The notes: generated by a model from the letters alone, not told the origin. 5,561 bases of DNA from Sphingobacterium thalpophilum (GCA_943328865.2 CALQBR020000111.1:1-5561), one strand, 5' to 3'. Shown: positions 1 to 5,561, numbered from the stretch's first letter. Numbers and translations are program-made.

Positions 1-216
1 CAAAATAAAAACAACACGATGATCTACGCCAATTCATTAACCCTTTTGTTACTGGTTTTGATTTTATACGTCAATCCTATTGCAAATTTCTTCATGGTGA
101 TTCCTTTAGCACTTAATGAAATTGGTATTTGTTTAGCTATTGGCGCTGTTTCGGTGCTTTGGATTGAAGTATGGAAATGGTATAAAAGTCGTTCAAGCTA
201 TCACAGAAAAACATAA
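1..216 (+). CDS. Cation-transporting P-type ATPase, C-terminal fragment
   Basis: This is the 3' end of a gene that begins before the window: the frame is open from base 1 and stops at TAA 214-216. The ATG at 19 is internal, not a likely start. The last 71 residues hold two strongly hydrophobic segments, one around LTLLLLVLILYV and one around EIGICLAIGAVSVLWIEVW, followed by a short basic tail. The order of hydrophobic helix, NPIANFFM loop, second helix and a closing E..K pair resembles the final two membrane helices (Cation_ATPase_C region) of P2-type Ca2+/Mg2+-type ATPases, which pump cations using ATP through a phospho-aspartate intermediate. The catalytic DKTGT motif would lie upstream, outside the window, so the ion cannot be judged. 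Another polytopic transporter end is the main alternative. The gene converges on the four-gene operon to its right. Confidence 0.72.
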   Translation, partial: QNKNNTMIYANSLTLLLLVLILYVNPIANFFMVIPLALNEIGICLAIGAVSVLWIEVWKWYKSRSSYHRKT

Positions 217-334
217 TATAGCTATAATAAACAACCCATTAGTTCCATTTACTATGTAAACCATTACATTAATTTGGTTAAAAAAGAATCGATTAATGAT
301 GTTGAAAGTATCATTGAATTTCTCTATAAAGTGA
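217..334. other. Convergent intergenic region with weak inverted repeats
   Basis: This 118-base gap separates the ATPase stop from the peptidase stop on the other strand. It contains a 6-bp stem with a 4-base loop at 254-269 (ATGTAA, loop ACCA, TTACAT) and a second small inverted repeat at 295-315. The ATPase reading frame stays free of stops through this gap after its TAA. No RNA gene or promoter is visible. Confidence 0.45.
281..315 (-). terminator. Possible weak terminator of the four-gene operon
   Basis: Read on the minus strand, an AATGAT...ATCATT stem (6 bp, 9-base loop, bases 295-315) is followed within about nine bases by TTCTTTTTT. This lies just past the peptidase stop, where a terminator is expected. 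The stem is short and almost all A-T, so it is only a candidate. Confidence 0.22.
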
Positions 335-1090
335 CTAAATACGATTTTCATTTAGCTTTCGTTTAATTGGTAAACTTTCCCATTCCACTTTACAAAGAGC
401 ATTTGCTAATTTAATTAAATGGTTTAAATCTTGCTTTTCATCATGAGTGTGCTGGAAATAGTATCCAACTGATAAGTTAATACATTCCTGAATTTGACTC
501 ATAAAACTATATGAGTCCGTATATAATCCTGTTGCATCCGCTTTATACTTAAAAGTGGGTTCTAATGAATTTAAAGCGTTCGCTAAAGCATCCGCAAATT
601 CATCTGAAGCCCCTCTAGAACCCATTTGATGGGTAATAATCGAATCTACCCCTTTCCTGTCAAATGAAACAATTTTATTTATTGTATTAAAAATCTTAAA
701 ATCATTAAATTCATTTGAAAGCGCGATACTTCCAATACGACCAACTTCTTCTCCGATAAAAAAATAATAAATCCCAGGAGTTTTTTCCCGAATCATATGC
801 AACATTATAACGACACCCGCTTTATCATCAGCGCCTAAAATTGAAGACCCATCCGTTTGAACAAAATTATTATCAAAAACATGTTTGACTCGCTTCTTAT
901 AATCCCCTACCGTGTCTAAATGAGAAGTAAAAATAGCTGTAGGATTTGTACCTATAATATAAAAATAATTTCCGAATTTATCCTTTTCCAAAGGAATTTC
1001 GATTAATTCTACAACATCTTTTTCAAATTCATATGGATAAACATTCGAAGTTAATTTTAAAAAATCTTTAACTATAGGATTATTCTTCAT
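335..1090 (-). CDS. Compact clan-MH zinc peptidase (M20/M28/M42-like)
   Basis: A 251-residue predicted cytoplasmic metallopeptidase with no signal peptide or membrane segment. Numbered from the ATG at 1090, the two-metal site motifs appear in order: HLDT (His57, Asp59), LGADDKAGV (Asp88 or Asp89), GEEVG (Glu114-Glu115), SFDRKG (Asp144) and a late HTHDE (His214 or His216). This pattern is typical of clan MH aminopeptidases and carboxypeptidases. HLDT and GADDKAG resemble peptidase T, while GEEVGRIGS also recalls M42. At about 250 residues it is much shorter than a full M20 enzyme and probably lacks the dimerisation domain. The open frame can be extended to a TTG at 1120, but the in-frame ATG with its A-rich upstream stretch is the better Bacteroidota-style start. 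It is the last gene of the operon, 68 bases after the kinase, so it may have its own translation signals. Substrate unknown. Confidence 0.77.
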   Translation of the reverse strand: MKNNPIVKDFLKLTSNVYPYEFEKDVVELIEIPLEKDKFGNYFYIIGTNPTAIFTSHLDTVGDYKKRVKHVFDNNFVQTDGSSILGADDKAGVVIMLHMIREKTPGIYYFFIGEEVGRIGSIALSNEFNDFKIFNTINKIVSFDRKGVDSIITHQMGSRGASDEFADALANALNSLEPTFKYKADATGLYTDSYSFMSQIQECINLSVGYYFQHTHDEKQDLNHLIKLANALCKVEWESLPIKRKLNENRI

Positions 1091-1158
1091 TATATTCTTT
1101 TTTACTTTATAAAAAATCAACTATTTTAAGATTAAAATACAGAATTGACAAGACTTAG

Positions 1159-1698
1159 CTAACCACCATTACCTGAATAATAATAAAAAATTTCAAAACC
1201 CTCGTCTTCCGTAATTTCCTCGAAGACATTTTGTAAATCTAAATATACTTTTTCAGAAATATTTTTTGACTGTTCATTATTACGTTGCGTATTTCTAATT
1301 CTATATTGCTCAATTGACAAAGATGGAAATAAAATACCTATAATTTTATGAGAAGCATAAAAATAACGAATCGTTTTTGCTCTTCTCTTTTTTGATAAAT
1401 GAGTAATATTAATAAAAACAGATTGTTTTTCTTCGGCTGCTAAAAGTAATTTTTTATTGAAAATTTTATCTATTTTTTTAGAATCAACTACTCTATAAGC
1501 TTCATTATATGGAAGACCATTAGATTCCTCCAAAATAATACTATCTCTACTAATGATTAGCCAATTATTAAAATTCAACTCTTTCAAAAACGTGTCTTTA
1601 CCTGATAAAGGAAGACCGATTAAAAGAACTGCATATTGTTTTGAACTATCTCCTAATTCATTTCTAATCTCAATTAAGGAAGACCTTTTTGTTATCAT
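1159..1698 (-). CDS. P-loop kinase of the T4 polynucleotide-kinase type (AAA_33-like)
   Basis: A 179-residue single-domain kinase. A Walker A loop, GLPLSGKDT, lies at residues 28-36. It is followed by WLIISRDSI, where Asp52 sits where T4 polynucleotide kinase has its catalytic Asp35 (RDD). INITHLSKKRR (about 96-106) matches the 'TNLS..R' segment of this family. The arginine-rich YRIRNTQRN at 132-140 fits the lid that contacts ATP phosphates. The closing region, with FEEITEDEGFE, also resembles Pnk/AAA_33 kinases. Such enzymes commonly phosphorylate 5'-OH nucleic-acid ends, but relatives act on nucleotides or other small molecules. The residue after the Walker lysine is Asp rather than Ser/Thr, with Thr next (GKDT). 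The gene starts 5 bases after the phosphatase stop, implying cotranscription and possibly translational coupling. There is no fused phosphatase or ligase domain. Confidence 0.8.
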   Translation of the reverse strand: MITKRSSLIEIRNELGDSSKQYAVLLIGLPLSGKDTFLKELNFNNWLIISRDSIILEESNGLPYNEAYRVVDSKKIDKIFNKKLLLAAEEKQSVFINITHLSKKRRAKTIRYFYASHKIIGILFPSLSIEQYRIRNTQRNNEQSKNISEKVYLDLQNVFEEITEDEGFEIFYYYSGNGG

Positions 1699-1703
1699 TT
1701 ATT

Positions 1704-2633
1704 TTAAGAATGAAATAAATTTTCAGAAATTAATTGGTCTTCGTTTTCAAATCTATAAGCACCAATAAAACCACCATTAGCCACACTAAAATCTAGACAA
1801 CATAGATTATTTCCTAAAACACCAAAATCAGAAGTGTCTAACCAGTAATGTCCAAAAAAGGTAGGTTTATGGTTTACATCAAATTCATTTATTCCAATAA
1901 AATCATTTGGCTGAATGATAATTCCATCATTATAAGCATCAACATTTAACCAATCATTTATCCGATTTGATCGGTTCCTTTTCCACCAAACAATACGTTC
2001 CTTATCGTACCTAAAATCAAAATTATACTTATCTATAAATTCCTGTGTAATTGTAAATTCTGAACCTTTGACAATAGATGAAAATGCCTCATTGTACTTT
2101 GAATTAGAATGCATTTTACGCATACCTTCTTCATTTAACTTGTTAACTTTTGAATTACTAAGAACTAATTCAAATTCTTCATTCCATTGTGCATGAACCG
2201 CATTGAAATATTCACTTTTAACAATTAAAGGCAACTCCGACATCCAATCTAAATAAGTTTCTAGTAATCCGTTATTTTCCAAAGGTTGCTTTGTACCACT
2301 TATATGTCCTAAATATCTATCCGTATTGGGCCTGAAAGGAATGCCTTGATCGTCTTTATAATGGTATGCTAAAAAATTAAATTCATGATTCCCCATAATA
2401 GCATAGGCATTACCCGACGTTTGCATTTCTCTTACTAACTTAAGAACACCCAAAATTTCAGGACCTCTATTAATATAATCCCCAAGAAAAACAGGAATCC
2501 TTTCACTGTGAATATATATCCCCCCTTTTTTTTCATATCCTAATCTTTTAAAAAGTTTTTCTAAATCATTTAAATGGCCATGAATATCTCCTATAAAATC
2601 TGGCATTTTTTTCGATTCAAATTTTTGTATCAT
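1704..2633 (-). CDS. Calcineurin-like metallophosphoesterase (PPP / ApaH-PrpE-like)
   Basis: A 309-residue soluble phosphoesterase with the full series of metal-site motifs: GDIHGH (Asp16, His18), GDYINRGP (Asp52), GNHE (Asn82, His83), HAQW (His147) and GHYW (His262). The last marks the C-terminal end of the fold, so the gene appears complete. Conserved-looking extras are VKGSEF near 188 and RIVWWKR near 213, and the tail CCLDFSVANGGFIGAYR resembles PrpE/ApaH-like bacterial proteins. Relatives hydrolyse diadenosine polyphosphates, phosphoproteins or nucleic-acid 2'/3' phosphates, as in the middle domain of bacterial Pnkp. The usual GDxxDRG motif reads GDYINRG here, with Asn55 for Asp. The start could be Met1 (2 bases after the upstream gene's stop) or Met10 (base 2606), which has a more A-rich lead and sits just before DFIGDIHGH. 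The adjacent kinase suggests the pair acts on the same kind of substrate. Confidence 0.86.
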   Translation of the reverse strand: MIQKFESKKMPDFIGDIHGHLNDLEKLFKRLGYEKKGGIYIHSERIPVFLGDYINRGPEILGVLKLVREMQTSGNAYAIMGNHEFNFLAYHYKDDQGIPFRPNTDRYLGHISGTKQPLENNGLLETYLDWMSELPLIVKSEYFNAVHAQWNEEFELVLSNSKVNKLNEEGMRKMHSNSKYNEAFSSIVKGSEFTITQEFIDKYNFDFRYDKERIVWWKRNRSNRINDWLNVDAYNDGIIIQPNDFIGINEFDVNHKPTFFGHYWLDTSDFGVLGNNLCCLDFSVANGGFIGAYRFENEDQLISENLFHS

Positions 2634-2635
2634 CT

Positions 2636-3472
2636 TTAATTAAGTATTACAAGATCTTTTTCTTGCGGAAAAAACACTCTTATATTAATTTTATTTTCGA
2701 TAGCCCATTGATCAATCAATAAAAAATCACTATCGTAATTTTTACCAAACCACAAAAGCATTCCAATAGTATCACCTTCATTTAGTTTAATTCTTTGAAA
2801 TTGTTCATGAGGGAATACCGATGATTGAAATATAAACATTTTATCATCATTACCAATAAATTGATGATGTAACTGATTTTTAGGCATTACAAGTAAATTA
2901 AGTTTTGAAAAAGAATCCCAAATATTGCCCTTTATATACTCAATAGATTTAAAATTTTTGCTTTTAAAAACTTCTATTTTTTTACGTTGCATTTTCAAAC
3001 AAATAGCATGTTCTAATCCACGGAAAGAATCAATAGGAATCCCAATAGATTCAATGTTAACTCTACATTCTTCTGAAAAACTATGATTTATAAAGGCAAT
3101 GCGGGTTCGCAAAATAGAATACTTCATGTTTTTATAATATGATGGATCATAAATGTGATAATACGTTGATTGTAATGTTGGGCTTAAATAAGATAAAAAG
3201 TAAAAGCCATTTAAAGGATAAACTCCTGCACCTTCTTCTAATCCCTCATTCAAACTCATAAAACAATCAATTTTTATTTTATTTTTAATTAAATAGCGAA
3301 CTGCTTCCATTGCATCCATTTTCAAAATTAAAATCTTCGGACTTATCTTTTTAACTTTTGAATTTTGGATATCAAATTCATAGTCAATTAATATAATTCT
3401 ATCAAAATCTATTTTATCAATTTTATCAAAATCCTCAATTAGACCTGAAGCAAAATAAGCGAGTGTTTTCAT
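2636..3472 (-). CDS. Unrecognised 278-residue protein, first gene of the operon
   Basis: I do not recognise a family. It is predicted soluble, with no signal peptide or clear membrane helix. The N-terminal part alternates strands and helices: LAYFAS (4-9), FDRIILIDYE (23-32), KILILKMDA (46-54), a helix to about 62, then IDCFMSLNEG (68-77). An acidic residue after the second strand and MDAMEA after the third look Rossmann-like, loosely like a SAM methyltransferase, but the glycine-rich first loop is weak (FASG only). A distinctive segment LNEGLEEGAGVYPLNG (74-89), followed by YYHIYDPSYY, could be a catalytic or binding loop. The C-terminal half has further strands, ending with NIRVFFPQE. It starts the operon and ends 2 bases before the phosphatase, so it is likely made together with the phosphatase and kinase. 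Its repeated Asp-Lys-Ile run (15-22) comes from a small ATTTTATCAA-type repeat. Function unknown. Confidence 0.84.
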   Translation of the reverse strand: MKTLAYFASGLIEDFDKIDKIDFDRIILIDYEFDIQNSKVKKISPKILILKMDAMEAVRYLIKNKIKIDCFMSLNEGLEEGAGVYPLNGFYFLSYLSPTLQSTYYHIYDPSYYKNMKYSILRTRIAFINHSFSEECRVNIESIGIPIDSFRGLEHAICLKMQRKKIEVFKSKNFKSIEYIKGNIWDSFSKLNLLVMPKNQLHHQFIGNDDKMFIFQSSVFPHEQFQRIKLNEGDTIGMLLWFGKNYDSDFLLIDQWAIENKINIRVFFPQEKDLVILN

Positions 3473-3559
3473 GATTTTGAACTTTAAATTTATTACTGAT
3501 TTAAATTCTTGAATTCAATAAATATAAATGAACTATTTATAAATTGATAGAAAAATAGT

Positions 3560-3712
3560 CTATTGATTGCGGTTTTCATCTATTGACTTAGTAAACATAC
3601 AAAATTTGTCTATGTAATTAAACTTTAGAAAATTAAATGAATAGAAACTACTAGAAAAAATATAAATTCTAACTATTTAAGAAAATTTGTATAGAAACCG
3701 AAATCATAATAG
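3560..3712. repeat. Imperfect inverted repeat pair upstream of the operon
   Basis: The minus-strand reading of 3560-3577 (GAAAACCGCAATCAATAG) closely resembles the plus-strand sequence at 3694-3712 (GAAACCGAAATCATAATAG). The arms are about 115 bases apart and differ by a few substitutions and single-base gaps. They contain CCG, rare in this A-T-rich gap, which makes the match more notable. They could be regulator sites or the decayed ends of an inserted element. Confidence 0.35.
3596..3614. promoter_or_regulatory. Candidate operator palindrome
   Basis: CATACAAAATTTGTCTATG is an imperfect 19-base palindrome in which seven of nine pairs match around the central T. It lies about 125 bases before the first gene of the minus-strand operon and next to two TCTATTGA direct repeats spaced 20 bases apart. 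A dimeric repressor site is plausible, but no regulator gene is in view. Confidence 0.22.
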
Positions 3713-3918
3713 TATGAAAGAATTCTTAATTTACCTTGTAAATAAAGATACTCTCTTTTTTTAATCGCATTTAATATTAATTGCCGTCATAATTTCTTAA
3801 ATTTATATATAAACTAAACAATCCATCTAAAAATGCGAATAGTTTAGATAAAAACCTCCCATTTCTATTACCTATCACGTTTTTATTAAAACATCAATCA
3901 AGCTTAACCCTACAGAAT

Positions 3919-3937
3919 AAAGCCATGCTATGGCTTT
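3919..3937. terminator. Perfect 8-bp hairpin upstream of the AI-2E-family gene
   Basis: AAAGCCAT and ATGGCTTT form a perfect 8-bp stem around a GCT loop, with one further T after the stem. The stem is the strongest in the gap, but the T tract is short on both strands. It could be a weak terminator, an attenuator-like element in the leader of the downstream gene, or an mRNA-stabilising structure. Confidence 0.35.
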
Positions 3938-4015
3938 TAAATGCTTTAAATGGAACTATTTTAAAGCGACTCAAAATCAGAAGTTAAGTCCAAGAAACAA
4001 TAATAAAAAATCAGC

Positions 4016-5080
4016 ATGATGGCAATTCAAAAAAAAAACTTTTCAGTACTTGAAATATTCCAAATATTGGTTTTAACCACTTTAATACTCTACTTTGGAA
4101 AAACGCTTTTCATTCCACTTAGTTTCTCCCTTCTCATTAGTTTTATACTTTACCCTATTTGCAAATGGTTGGAGAAAAAAGGAATCAACAAAGGGCTTGC
4201 CATCTCCATTTCCTTTAGCATTCTATCCCTATTCCTAGCATCTGTTTTCTATTTGATGCTAACCCAGGTAATCACATTTTCAGAAGAATGGCATATTCTT
4301 AGAGATAAACTTTCAGAAACAGGGTCACAAGTGAGTGGCTATATCAATGATAAATTTGATATAAGCTTTGAAAAACAGTCTGAATACCTCAAAAACACGA
4401 TTAACAATTCAGGTAGTCAAACATTCTCACTAATTAAAAATACCGCTTATTCCTTTTCAGAGTCATTTTATTTCCTGTTAATGATTCCGATTTTTTCAAT
4501 GCTATTGCTCTATCATAGGCAACTATTTGCAAATGCGCTCTACCAATTGTTTCCTGCAGAAAAAAAAGGAATTATTCAAGAAATATTGATTGAAACCATT
4601 CAAGAATATTATAATTTCATCAAAGGAATGCTAACGGTTTATCTGATTGTTGGCATTTTAAATAGCATCGGACTAGCGGTAATTGGTGTGCCCCATCCCA
4701 TTTTATTCGGATTTATTGCTTCTATTTTGACTTTTATCCCTTATGTTGGGATTATGATTTCCTCTCTTTTACCGATAACCGTATCATGGATTACTTTTAA
4801 CTCGATATGGTATCCTATTGGGGTAATTATTGTTTTTACAATTGTTCAAATTTTGGAAGCCTATATTATCTTTCCTTTTGCTGTGGGCAATCGGTTAAAA
4901 ATAAATACTTTTGTGATTCTCGCAATCGTAATAATTGGCGGGATTTTATGGGGTCCGGCAGGGATGATTTTGTTCATTCCCTTTACCAGCATTGCAAAAT
5001 TAATTGCGGATCGAACAGCGAGTTTAAAAACCTTATCGTTGCTTTTAAGCGATGGAAATCTCAAAGAAAAGCAATCATAA
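4016..5080 (+). CDS. AI-2E family transporter / PerM-type membrane protein
   Basis: A complete 354-residue inner-membrane protein of the AI-2E transporter (formerly UPF0118, PerM/YdiK) family, at the family's usual length. Hydrophobic segments lie at about 11-46 (a close pair), 60-84 and 150-166, then a C-terminal cluster from about 203 to 328. Between them is the typical large soluble loop (about 86-145). Family hallmarks are TFIPYVGIMISSLLP (239-253), the IIFPFAVGNRLKIN segment (284-297) and GGILWGPAGMILFIP (308-322). Members have been linked to export of autoinducer-2, Na+/H+ exchange or other small solutes. The name reflects homology, and the substrate here is not shown. The start is doubled (ATGATG at 4016 and 4019), so translation may begin at either codon. 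The stop is 6 bases from that of menC on the opposite strand. Confidence 0.92.
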   Translation: MMAIQKKNFSVLEIFQILVLTTLILYFGKTLFIPLSFSLLISFILYPICKWLEKKGINKGLAISISFSILSLFLASVFYLMLTQVITFSEEWHILRDKLSETGSQVSGYINDKFDISFEKQSEYLKNTINNSGSQTFSLIKNTAYSFSESFYFLLMIPIFSMLLLYHRQLFANALYQLFPAEKKGIIQEILIETIQEYYNFIKGMLTVYLIVGILNSIGLAVIGVPHPILFGFIASILTFIPYVGIMISSLLPITVSWITFNSIWYPIGVIIVFTIVQILEAYIIFPFAVGNRLKINTFVILAIVIIGGILWGPAGMILFIPFTSIAKLIADRTASLKTLSLLLSDGNLKEKQS

Positions 5081-5108
5081 TTCAATCTAAAGAAGTCCTT
5101 CTGATTGC
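5071..5108 (-). terminator. Candidate terminator spanning both convergent stops
   Basis: GCAATCA at 5071-5077 is an exact inverted repeat of TGATTGC at 5102-5108. The 24-base loop contains a smaller AGAAG/CTTCT stem. Read on the minus strand, the stem is followed by TTTTCTTT, as expected for an intrinsic terminator of menC. On the plus strand there is no T tract. The structure covers the stop codons of both genes. Confidence 0.35.
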
Positions 5109-5561
5109 CAAACCAACTCCTTATGGTACCATAACTGACCTTGAGCAACAGCCAAAGGACAATCAAAATTATTGGTATACAAACCTCCCGTTCCCAATCC
5201 TTGGGGCATTGTATTGTATTGTAAAAATGTCCATTGGGCAATTGCATTGAGTCCGATATTACTCTCTAAAGCAGAGGTAATCCACCAACCAATTTGATGC
5301 TTTTCTGCTAAGGTAATCCACTCTGCAGTCCCTCGAAAACCACCTATAAAACTAGGTTTCAAAATGAGGTATTGTGGCTTTATTTTTAGCAGTAAAGCTT
5401 CTTTTTCTTCGACCGAAAACACTCCAATTAACTCTTCGTCTAATGCAATTGGAATAGGGGTAGTTTTACATAGCTCTGACATACTGTCAGTCTGATTTTT
5501 TTGAATTGGCTGTTCTATACTATGTATCTTAAATCCAGCTAATTGTTTTATTTTATCTAAA
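5087..5561 (-). CDS. menC: o-Succinylbenzoate synthase, C-terminal part
   Basis: MenC is an enolase-superfamily enzyme that dehydrates SHCHC to o-succinylbenzoate in menaquinone synthesis. The frame remains open to the right edge of the window, so the gene starts outside it. The ATG at 5482 is internal, because the codons before it encode HSIEQPI, a conserved MenC segment. Visible active-site elements in order are SIEQP (metal-ligand Glu), PIALDEELIG (metal-ligand Asp), LILKPSFIGG (catalytic Lys, equivalent to Lys235 of the E. coli enzyme) and WWITSALESNIGLNAIAQ near the barrel end. The tail QGLGTGGLYTNNF...PL is also typical. About 157 residues are present, roughly the C-terminal half of the usual enzyme, with no damage seen. 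The gene converges with the AI-2E-family gene. Its presence implies menaquinone-based respiration. Confidence 0.92.
   Translation of the reverse strand, partial: LDKIKQLAGFKIHSIEQPIQKNQTDSMSELCKTTPIPIALDEELIGVFSVEEKEALLLKIKPQYLILKPSFIGGFRGTAEWITLAEKHQIGWWITSALESNIGLNAIAQWTFLQYNTMPQGLGTGGLYTNNFDCPLAVAQGQLWYHKELVWQSEGLL

Larger units (their letters stand above)
3473..4015. other. Divergent AT-rich intergenic region (543 bases)
   Basis: This stretch must hold the promoters of the minus-strand operon and of the plus-strand AI-2E-family gene. I see no exact Bacteroidota TAnnTTTG box with a well-spaced upstream TTG. Two near matches, AAAATTTG at 3601-3608 and 3682-3689, lack the first T. Short repeats cluster in 3534-3715: TCTATTGA at 3559 and 3579, ATAGAAAC at 3641 and 3691, AAAATTTGT twice, and an imperfect inverted pair at 3560-3577 and 3694-3712. 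A hairpin lies at 3919-3937. No convincing gene or tRNA was found. Confidence 0.6.

Noticed and set aside
1091..1120. N-terminal extension of the peptidase from a TTG at 1120
   Set aside because: The ten added residues (MIFYKVKKNI) carry no family feature, and an in-frame ATG at 1090 has an A-rich upstream stretch typical of Bacteroidota starts.
1553..1768. Plus-strand open frame of 71 codons
   Set aside because: It is antisense to the 5' end of the kinase and the 3' end of the phosphatase, both of which have clear family motifs. Its product has no recognisable features.
335..3472. Complete Pnkp/Hen1 RNA-repair system
   Set aside because: Kinase and phosphatase are present, but there is no ligase KxDG motif and no Hen1-type methyltransferase signature, so the named system cannot be claimed.
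3473..4015. CRISPR array or insertion-sequence ends
   Set aside because: The repeats are short, few and unevenly spaced. There is no transposase or flanking target duplication.
4861..5247. Minus-strand open frame of 128 codons
   Set aside because: It is antisense to the AI-2E-family gene and overlaps menC out of frame; both of those have strong family signatures.
4807..5250. Plus-strand open frame of 147 codons
   Set aside because: It overlaps the AI-2E-family gene in another frame and runs antisense into menC. The Cys/Asn/Tyr-rich product is typical of an out-of-frame shadow.

Overview
The window looks like chromosomal DNA of a low-GC member of the Bacteroidota, probably of the flavobacterial kind. 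It is AT-rich throughout. Starts are preceded by A-rich stretches rather than clear Shine-Dalgarno boxes. At the right edge is a menaquinone-pathway MenC of the sort seen in that phylum. The placement is inferred from protein character and base composition, not from a marker gene.

Layout: bases 1-216 (+) are the C-terminal end of a cation-transporting P-type ATPase. After a convergent gap (217-334), four minus-strand genes occupy 335-3472. In transcription order they are an unrecognised 278-residue protein, a metallophosphoesterase, a P-loop kinase of the polynucleotide-kinase type, and a compact clan-MH zinc peptidase. The first three are separated by only 2 and 5 bases, and the last follows after 68 bases, so they form a likely operon. 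Bases 3473-4015 are a very AT-rich divergent gap with short repeats, a hairpin and stop-poor frames, but no convincing gene. An AI-2E-family membrane protein (4016-5080, +) then converges on the C-terminal part of menC (5087-5561, -), with only 6 bases between their stops.

The flanking genes (P-type ATPase, AI-2E-family protein, menC) are ordinary. The four-gene operon is the accessory-looking part and the best candidate for an undescribed system. A 5'-OH kinase-like enzyme and a PPP-type phosphoesterase side by side recall the end-healing half of bacterial Pnkp or T4 Pnkp, but on separate polypeptides and with no ligase or Hen1 methyltransferase gene in view. The leading protein has no recognisable family and the trailing gene is a peptidase. 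A role in nucleic-acid end repair, nucleotide metabolism or conflict is inference. The sequence shows the gene order, tight spacing and motifs. It does not show the substrate.
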